Of a DNA stretch of 64,000 nucleotides, positions 52,843-61,800 are shown piece after piece (position 1 is the stretch's first letter; each line of letters starts with the position of its first letter). The translations under genes were made by a program, and so were the position numbers. The stretch is from Streptoverticillium olivoreticuli subsp. olivoreticuli. Lineage in GTDB: Bacteria > Actinomycetota > Actinomycetes > Streptomycetales > Streptomycetaceae. The notes under the pieces are model-generated. The model was given only the letters and a program-made list of their open reading frames with translations, ran no database searches and had not been told where the DNA came from. The stretch spans positions 8,273,501-8,337,500 of the forward strand of contig NZ_CP031455.1 in the NCBI RefSeq assembly GCF_003391135.1, read 5' to 3'.

Positions 52843-55800
52843 GTGGCGAAGGTGGACAAGGAACAGAAGCTCCGGGACTACCTGAAGCGGGCGAGCGCCG
52901 ATCTGCGGCGTTCCCGGCAGCGGGTGGGCGAACTGGAGGCTGCGGCCCGTGAGCCCATCGCGATCGTGGGCATGAGCTGCCGCTTCCCCGGGGGTGTGAC
53001 GACCCCCGAGGAACTCTGGTCCATGCTCGTCGCGGGCGAGGACGGCATCACGGAGTCCCCCGCCGACCGCGGCTGGGAGCTGCTGACGGGGAACGCCGGG
53101 GAGGCCGGGGGAGCGGAGAAGTTCTCCGGCGGATTCCTGCACGACGCGGCCGAGTTCGACGCCGGATTCTTCGGGATCTCCCCGCGAGAGGCGCTCTCGA
53201 TGGATCCCCAGCAGCGGGTGCTGCTGGAGTCCTCCTGGGAGGCCTTCGAACGGGCCGGCATCGACCCGGCCGCGGTCCGCGGCACCAGGACGGGCGTGTT
53301 CGTCGGGGCCATGCCCCAGGATTACCGGGTGGGCCCGGAGGACGACGTCCAGGGCTTCACCCTGACGGGCCAGGCCACCAGCGTCCTGTCGGGCCGGCTC
53401 TCCTACTTCTTCGGGGCCGTCGGCCCGGCGGTGACGGTCGACACCGCCTGCTCGTCCTCCCTGGTGGCCCTGCACCTGGCCGCCCACTCCCTGCGCCAGG
53501 GCGAGTGCTCCCTGGCGCTGGCCGCGGGCGTCACGGTGATGTCCACACCCACGACGTTCGTGGAGTTCGCCCGCCAGGGCGGGCTGGCCGCCGACGGGCG
53601 CTGCCGCTCCTTCGCCGACGCAGCCGGCGGTACCGGCTGGGCCGAGGGCGTGGGCGTACTGGTCCTGGAACGGCTCTCGGAGGCCCGGCGCAACGGGCAC
53701 GAGGTGCTGGCCGTCATCCGGGGCTCCGCCGTCAACCAGGACGGTGCCTCCAACGGGCTGACCGCGCCCAACGGCCCGTCCCAGCAGCGGGTGATCGAGC
53801 AGGCGCTGGCCAACGCGCGGCTCTCGGCCGACGCGGTCGACGTCGTCGAGGCGCACGGCACGGGGACCACCCTGGGCGACCCGGTCGAGGCCCAGGCGCT
53901 GATCGCGACCTACGGCCGCAACCGCGCCGAGGACCGCCCGCTGCTGCTGGGCTCCGTCAAGTCGAACCTCGGCCACACCCAGGCGGCGGCCGGCATGGCC
54001 GGCATCATCAAGATGGTGCTGGCCATGCGGCACGGCACGCTGCCCCGCACGCTGCACGTCGACGCGCCGTCCTCGCACGTGGACTGGACGGCGGGGGCCG
54101 TACGCCTGCTGACCGAGCAGGCCCCCTGGCCGCGGGGCGAGGAACCGCGCCGGGCCGGCATCTCCTCGTTCGGGATCAGCGGCACCAACGCGCACACGAT
54201 CCTGGAGGAGGCGCCGTCCGAACGGGCCCCCGGGACCGCAGAGAAGGACGCGGAGGACGCGGAGGAGACCGCCGCGGTCGCCGAACCCGCCGCACCTGTC
54301 GAGCTCATCGCCGCGGGTGCCGTCCCGTGGCTGCTCTCCGGCCGCACCCGGGAGGCCCTGCGCGCCCAGGCGGGCCGGCTGCTGGCCTTCCTCACGTCCC
54401 GTCCCGAGCTCGAATTCGTGGACGTGGCCCACTCGCTGGCCACGGCCCGCTCGGCCTTCGAGCACCGCGCCGCGTTCACCGCCGCCGACCGCGACCGGGC
54501 CCTCGAAGCCCTCACCGCGCTGGCCGACGGCGAACCGGCGCCGGGCCTGGCCCACGGCACGGTTCAGGGCCGCTCCAAGCTCGCCTTCCTCTTCGCCGGA
54601 CAGGGCTCCCAGCGGCCGGGCATGGGGCGTGAACTCCACGCCCGTTTCCCCGTCTTCGCCGCCGCGCTCGACGACATCCTCGCCCACTTCGACGAGGGAC
54701 TCGAAAAGCCCCTGAAGGACGTTCTGTTCGCTGCCGAAGGCACGCCCGAGGCCGGTCTGCTGAACGAGACCGGCTACGCGCAGCCCGCACTGTTCGCGAT
54801 CGAGGTCGCGCTGTACCGGCTGGCCGAATCCCTCGGCATCAAGCCGGACTTCCTCGCCGGGCACTCCATCGGCGAGATCGCGGCCGCGCACGTCGCCGGG
54901 GTCTTCTCGGCCGCCGACGCCGCGGCCCTGGTGCTCGCCCGTGGCCGGCTCATGCAGGCGCTGCCCGCCGGCGGCGCCATGGTCTCGCTGGAAGCGACGG
55001 AGGACGAGGTCCTCCCCCTGATCGAGAACCGGCGGGACCGCGTCTCGATCGCGGCGGTCAACGGACCCACCGCCCTCGTCGTGGCCGGCGCGGAGGACGA
55101 GGTCGCCGCCGTCGCCGGGCACTTCACCGCACTGGGCCGCAAGACCAAGCGGCTGCGGGTCTCGCACGCCTTCCATTCCCCGCTCATGGAACCCATGCTG
55201 GAGGAGTTCCGAGCCGTCGTCTCCGGCCTCGCGCCGCAGGCACCCGTCATCCCGGTCGTCTCCGGCCTGACCGGCACCCTCGCCACGGTCGAGCAGCTGA
55301 CCTCCCCCGACTACTGGGCGGACCACGCCCGCCACGCCGTCCGGTTCGCCGACACCGTGGCCTGGCTGAGCGGCCACGGCACCGGCACCTTCCTCGAACT
55401 GGGCCCCGACGGTGTCCTGTCCGCCATGGCCCAGGCATGCCTGGACGGCACCGACGACGACAACGGCACCACCGGGGCCGTGCCCGCCACGCTCGCCGTG
55501 CTGCGGCCGGGCCGCCCCGAGGCCGAGACGCTCACCACCGCGCTGGCGGGCCTGCACGTCCGGGGCGTCGCCGTCCGGTGGGAGCCCTGGTTCGCGGGTA
55601 CCGGCGCCCGGCGCACGGACCTTCCCACGTACGCCTTCCAGCACCGCAGGTACTGGCCCAAGGGCATACCCGCACAGGGCGCCGACGTCCGCGCCGCGGG
55701 CCTGGGCGCCGCCCGCCACCCGCTGCTGGCGGCGGCCGTGTCGGTCGCCAACTCCGACGGCCTGCTGCTGACCGGCCGGCTGTCGCTGCGCACCCACCCC

Positions 55801-58800
55801 TGGCTGGCCGACCACGCCGTACGCGGCACGGTGCTGCTCCCCGGCACCGCCTTCCTGGAGCTGGCCGTCCGGGCGGGGGACGAGACCGGCTGCGGCCGCG
55901 TCGAGGAACTCACCCTGGCCGCACCCCTGGTCCTGCCCGCGGAGGGCGGTGTCCAGGTGCAGGTGTGGGCCGGCAGCCCGGACGAGTCCGGCCGCCGTAC
56001 CTTGAGCATCCACTCCCGCCCCGACGGCCCCGAGGAGCTGCCCTGGACGCAGCACGCCGCCGGAACCCTCGTCGCCGGCGAGCACCGCGCCGGCTTCGAC
56101 GCCACCGCCTGGCCCCCCACCGGCGCCGAGCCGCTCGACCTCGACGGTTTCTACGACCGCATGGCCGACGGCGGTTTCGCGTACGGCCCCCTCTTCCAGG
56201 GCCTGCGTGCCGCTTGGCGCGCCGGTGACGACGTCTACGCCGAGGTGACGCTGCCGGAGACGGGAGCCTTTGACACCGGCTCCTTCGGCATCCACCCGGC
56301 CCTGCTGGACGCCGCGTTGCACGCCTCGGCCTTCGCCGGCCTCGGCGAGCAGGGCCGCGGCGGCCTGCCCTTCTCATGGCAGGACGTGACCCTGCACGCG
56401 AGCGGGGCGACGGCGGTCCGGGTGAAGCTGGCCCGGGCCGACGACGACGCGGTGACGATCGCCGTCGCCGACACCTCGGGCGCCCTCGTGGCCTCCGTGG
56501 GCTCGCTCGTCCTGCGCGCGATGCCGGACGAGCAGCTGACCGCCGCCTCCCTCGCGCGCGACGCCCTGTTCGAGCTGCGCTGGGCCCCGCTGCCGGAGAC
56601 CGCCGGAACGGCGCCCTCCGCGGTCGCCGTCCTCGGCCCGGACCTCTTCGGCCTCGCCGAAGCACTGACCTCGCCGGACCGCACGGTCACGGAGCTGCCC
56701 GGCCTGGCCACCGCCGCCGACATCCCGGAGGTCGTGCTCGCCCCCGTCGCCGGCACCGACGGTGACGAACCGGCCGCCTCCGCGCACACCCGCACCGCCC
56801 ATGTCCTGGAGCAGCTGCGGTCCTGGCTGGAGAACGAGCGGTACGCCGGCTCGCGGCTGGTCTTCGTCACCCGCGGCGCGGTCACCACCGACGGCCGTCA
56901 GGCGCCGGACCCGGCGGCCGCCGCCGTCTGGGGCCTGGTGCGTGCCGCACAGACCGAACACCCGGACCGCTTCGGCCTGGTGGACCTCGACCCCGCCGGG
57001 CCCACCGCGCCGGAGCTCGTCCGGGCCCTGGCCACGGACGAGCCGCAGACCGCCCTCCGCGGCGGCGCCCTGCTCGGCGCCCGGCTCTCCCGCGCCCAGG
57101 CGCCGGGGAGCGGCACGCCGTGGAACCCCGAGGGCACCGTGGTGCTCACCGGTGCCACCGGCGGCCTGGGCCGCGTACTGGCCCGGCACCTGGTCACTGA
57201 GCGCGGCGTACGGCACCTGCTGCTCGTCAGCCGCCGGGGCCTCGCCGCCGAGGGCGCCGAAGAGCTCGTCGCCGAACTGACCGGGCACGGCGCACGGGTC
57301 GCCGTCGAGGCCTGCGACCTCGCCGACCGCGCCGCCGTGGACCGGATGCTGGCCGCGGTGCCCGCCGAGCACCCCGTCACCGCCGTCGTGCACAGCGCCG
57401 GCACGCTCGACGACGGCCTGATCGAGTCGCTGACCCCCGAGCGGATCAGCGCGGTGCTGCGGCCCAAGGCCGATGCCGTATGGCACCTCCACGAGGCCAC
57501 CCGGGGGCTGGACCTGGCCGCCTTCGTCGTCTTCTCCTCCCTCTCCGGCACCGTGGGCGCGGCGGGCCAGGGCAACTACGCCGCCGCGAACGCCTTCGTC
57601 GACGCCGTCGCCCAACTGCGCCGCGCCGAAGGGCTGCCTGGGCTCTCCCTGGGCTGGGGCCCGTGGGCGCCCACCGGCGGCATGACCGGCGGGCTGACCG
57701 ACAACGACCTCCAGCGCCTGGCCCGTGCGGGCACGCCCGCGCTCACCGAGGAACAGGGCGTCGCGCTCTTCGACATCGCGACCGCCGCGACGACCGCCGT
57801 CCTGCTGCCGGTCAGGCTGGACCTGTCCGTCCTGCGCGTCAGTGGCGAGGTGCCGGCGCTGATGCGCGGCCTCGTCCGTACCCCCGTCCGCCGCTCGGTG
57901 GTCTCCGGCTCGGAGACGGCCGTGAGCCTCGTCCAGCAGCTGTCCCGGCTGCCGGAGGCCGACCGCCACGAGGTGGTGCGCGACCTCGTGGCCGGCCAAG
58001 TGGCCGCCGTGCTCGGCCACTCCGGTACCGCCGAGGTCGACGCGGAGCGCCCGTTCCGGGAGCTGGGCTTCGACTCGCTCACCGCCGTGGAACTGCGCAA
58101 CCGGCTCCGTACGGCCACCGGCCTGCGCACCGCCGCGACGGTGGTCTTCGACTACCCGACCGTCGCCGCGCTCGCCGCGCACGTCCTCGGCGAGCTCATG
58201 GGCTCCGAAGCCGCCGTCACGGCGGACGCCCCCCGGGCCGCCGCCGAGCAGGACCCCATCGTCATCGTCGGCATGAGCTGCCGCTACCCGGGCGGCGTCG
58301 CCTCGCCCGAGGACCTGTGGCGGCTGGTCAGCGAGGGCACCGACGCCATCTCGGGCCTGCCCACGGACCGCGGCTGGGACCTGGAGGCGCTCTACGACCC
58401 GGACCCGGACCGCCTCGGCACCTCCTACAGCCGTTTCGGCGGATTCCTGCACGAGGCACCCGAGTTCGACCCCGCGTTCTTCGGCATGAGCCCCCGTGAG
58501 GCGCTGGCCACCGACTCGCAGCAGCGGCTGCTCCTCGAGGCGTCCTGGGAGGCCTTCGAGCGCGCCGGCATCGACCCGGTGTCCCTGCGCGGCAGCCGCA
58601 CCGGTGTGTTCGCCGGCGTCATGTACAACGACTACGCCATGGTCCTCGCCGGCGGGCAGTTCGAGGGCCACCAGGGCAGCGGCACCTCGCCGAGCATCGC
58701 CTCCGGGCGCGTGTCCTACGCCCTCGGTCTTGAGGGTCCCGCCGTCACCGTCGACACGGCGTGCTCGTCCTCGCTCGTCGCCATGCACTGGGCGATGCAG

Positions 58801-61800
58801 GCCCTGCGCGCGGGGGAGTGCTCGCTCGCCCTGGCCGGCGGTGTCACGGTGATGTCGACGCCGGGCTCCCTCATCGAGTTCTCCCGGCAGCGCGGCCTGT
58901 CGCCGGACGGCCGCTGCAAGGCCTTCTCCGACAGCGCCGACGGCGTCGGCTGGGCCGAGGGCGTCGGCATGCTCGTCCTCGAACGGCTCTCCGACGCCCA
59001 GCGCAACGGGCACCGGGTCCTGGCCGTCGTACGGGGCTCCGCCGTCAACCAGGACGGCGCCTCCAACGGGCTGACCGCCCCCAACGGCCCGTCCCAGCAA
59101 CGGGTGATCCGGCAGGCGCTGGCCGGCGCCGGCCTGTCCGTCGCGGACGTCGACGCGGTGGAGGCGCACGGCACCGGCACCACGCTCGGCGACCCCATCG
59201 AGGCCCAGGCCCTGCTCGCCACCTACGGGCAGGACCGCGACCCGGAGCAGCCGCTGCTGCTCGGCTCCGTGAAGTCCAACATCGGCCACACCCAGGCGGC
59301 GGCCGGCGTGGCCGGCGTCATCAAGATGGTCATGGCCATGGACCGGGGCGTGCTGCCCCGCACCCTGCACGCCGACGAGCCGTCCTCGCACGTGGAGTGG
59401 GACGCCGGAGCGGTGCGCCTGCTCACCGAGGAGACCCCCTGGCCGCAGGCGGGCCGGCCGCGGCGCGCCGGAGTCTCCTCCTTCGGCTTCAGCGGTACGA
59501 ACGCACACGTCGTCCTCGAAGAGGCCCCGGCCGCCCCCGGCCCGCGCGACGAGCGCGAACAGCCGCTCCACGCACCGGCCGTCGTGCCGTGGACCCTGTC
59601 CGGCAGGAGCCGGGCGGCGCTGCGGGACCAGGCGGCCCGCCTGCGGTCCTTCCTCGACGACCGCCCGGCCTTCGACCCGGCCGACGTCGGCCTCTCCCTC
59701 GCCACCACCCGCTCGGCCTTCGACCAGCGGGCCGTCGTCACCGGCGACCGCGACGAACTGCTGCGCGCGCTCGCCGCCCTGGCCGCCGACCGGCCCGATC
59801 CCGCGCTCACCGAGGGCGAGACCGGCGGCGCGGGCAAGCTGGCCGTGCTCTTCGCCGGACAGGGCAGTCAGCGCCCGGGCACCGGCCGTGAACTCCACGC
59901 GCGCTTCCCCGCGTTCGCCACCGCCCTCGACGAGGTGGCCGCCGCCCTCGACCCGCACCTGGACCGCCCCCTGAAGGACGTCCTCCTCGCCCCGGCCGGC
60001 AGCCCCGAAGCGGAGCTGCTGGACCGCACCGAGTGGACCCAGCCGGCGCTCTTCGCCGTCGAGGTCGCGCTCTACCGTCTGCTGCGCACCTGGGGGATCC
60101 GCCCCGACGTCCTGCTCGGCCACTCGGTCGGCGAGATCGCCGCCGCCCATGTCGCGGGTGTCCTCCCGCTGCCCGACGCGGCCCGTCTGGTCGCCGCGCG
60201 GGCGCGGCTGATGCAGGCCCTGCCCGCCACCGGTGCGATGATCTCCCTCCAGGCCACGGAGGACGAGGTGGCGCCCCTGCTCGCGGGACGCGAACACCAG
60301 ATCTCCCTCGCCGCCGTCAACGGCCCCACCGCCGTCGTCGTCTCCGGCGACGAGGCCGCCGCCGAGGAGATCGCCGCCCACTTCGCCGCGCAGGGCCGCA
60401 GGACCAAGCGGCTTCCCGTCAGCCACGCCTTCCACTCGCCGCTCATGGAGCCCATGCTCGACGAGTTCCGTGAGGTCGCCGCCCAGCTCACCTACGCGGC
60501 ACCGACGCTCACCGTCATCTCCGACCTCACCGGCCGGCCCGCCACGGAGGAGGAACTCCGGTCCGCGGACTACTGGGTCGCGCACGCGCGCGGCACGGTC
60601 CGCTTCGCCGACGGCATACGCGCCGCTCAGGCGCACGGTGCCGCCACCTTCCTCGAACTCGGCCCCGACAGCGTGCTGTCGTCCCCCGCCCAGGACACCC
60701 TGGGCGACGGGACGGACGCGGACTTCGTCCCGCTGCTGCGCGCCGACCGCGGCGAGGAGCGGTCCGTCACCTCCGCGCTCGCCCGCCTGCACGTCCGCGG
60801 CACGGCCGTCGACTGGCCCGCGTACTTCACCGGCATGGGCGCGCGCACCGTCGACCTGCCCACGTACGCCTTCCAGCACGAGCGCTACTGGCCCGAGGCC
60901 GCCCCGGCCCGCGGCCCGCAGGCCGCCGCCGACCCCGCGGACGCCGAGCTGTGGAGCGCCGTCGAGCGCGGTGACGCCGCGGGGCTCGCGGGCCTCCTGG
61001 GCCTGCGCGACGAACAACACGCCTCCCTCTACGCGCTGTTGCCCGCCCTGTCGTCCTGGCGTCAGCTCCGGCAGGAGAAGGCGCTGCTGGACTCCACCCG
61101 CTACCGCGTCGCCTGGCGCCCGGTACGGCCGGCCGCCGCCCCCGTCCTGGACGGCACCTGGCTGGTCGTGACCGCCGAAGGCACCGACAGCGACGAGATC
61201 CTGGACGCGCTGCGCGGCCACGGCGCGCAGTTCGAGACGCTCGTGCTGGACGCGGACTGCCGCGAGCGCGCCGTACTCGCCGCCCGCCTGGAGGCCGTAC
61301 GCGACACGGGACGGCCCCTGTCCGGCGTGCTGTCCCTGCTCGCACTCGCCGACAGGCCGGGCACCGAGCCGCCGGCCGGCCTCGCGCTCAGTATCGCCTT
61401 GACCCAGGCGCTCGCCGACACCGAACTCGCCGCCCCCGTATGGGCCCTGACCCGCGGCGCGGTCACCACGGGCGCCGCCGACCCGCTCACCGACCCCCTC
61501 CAGGCAGCTGTCTGGGGCCTGGGCCGCGTCGCCGCCCTCGAACACCCGCAGCTGTGGGGCGGCCTGATCGACCTGCCGGCCGTCCTCGACGGCCCCGCCA
61601 CCCAGCACCTCGTCAGCGCCCTCGCCGCACAGGGCGACGAGGACCAGATCGCCATCCGCGCGACCGGTGCGCTCGGCCGGCGCCTCGTACGCCACCCGCT
61701 CGACGGACTGCCCCCGGCCGACGCCTTCACCGCGCGGGGCACCGTGCTCGTCACCGGCGGCACCGGAGCGCTCGGCGCCGAGGTCGCCCGCTGGCTCGCC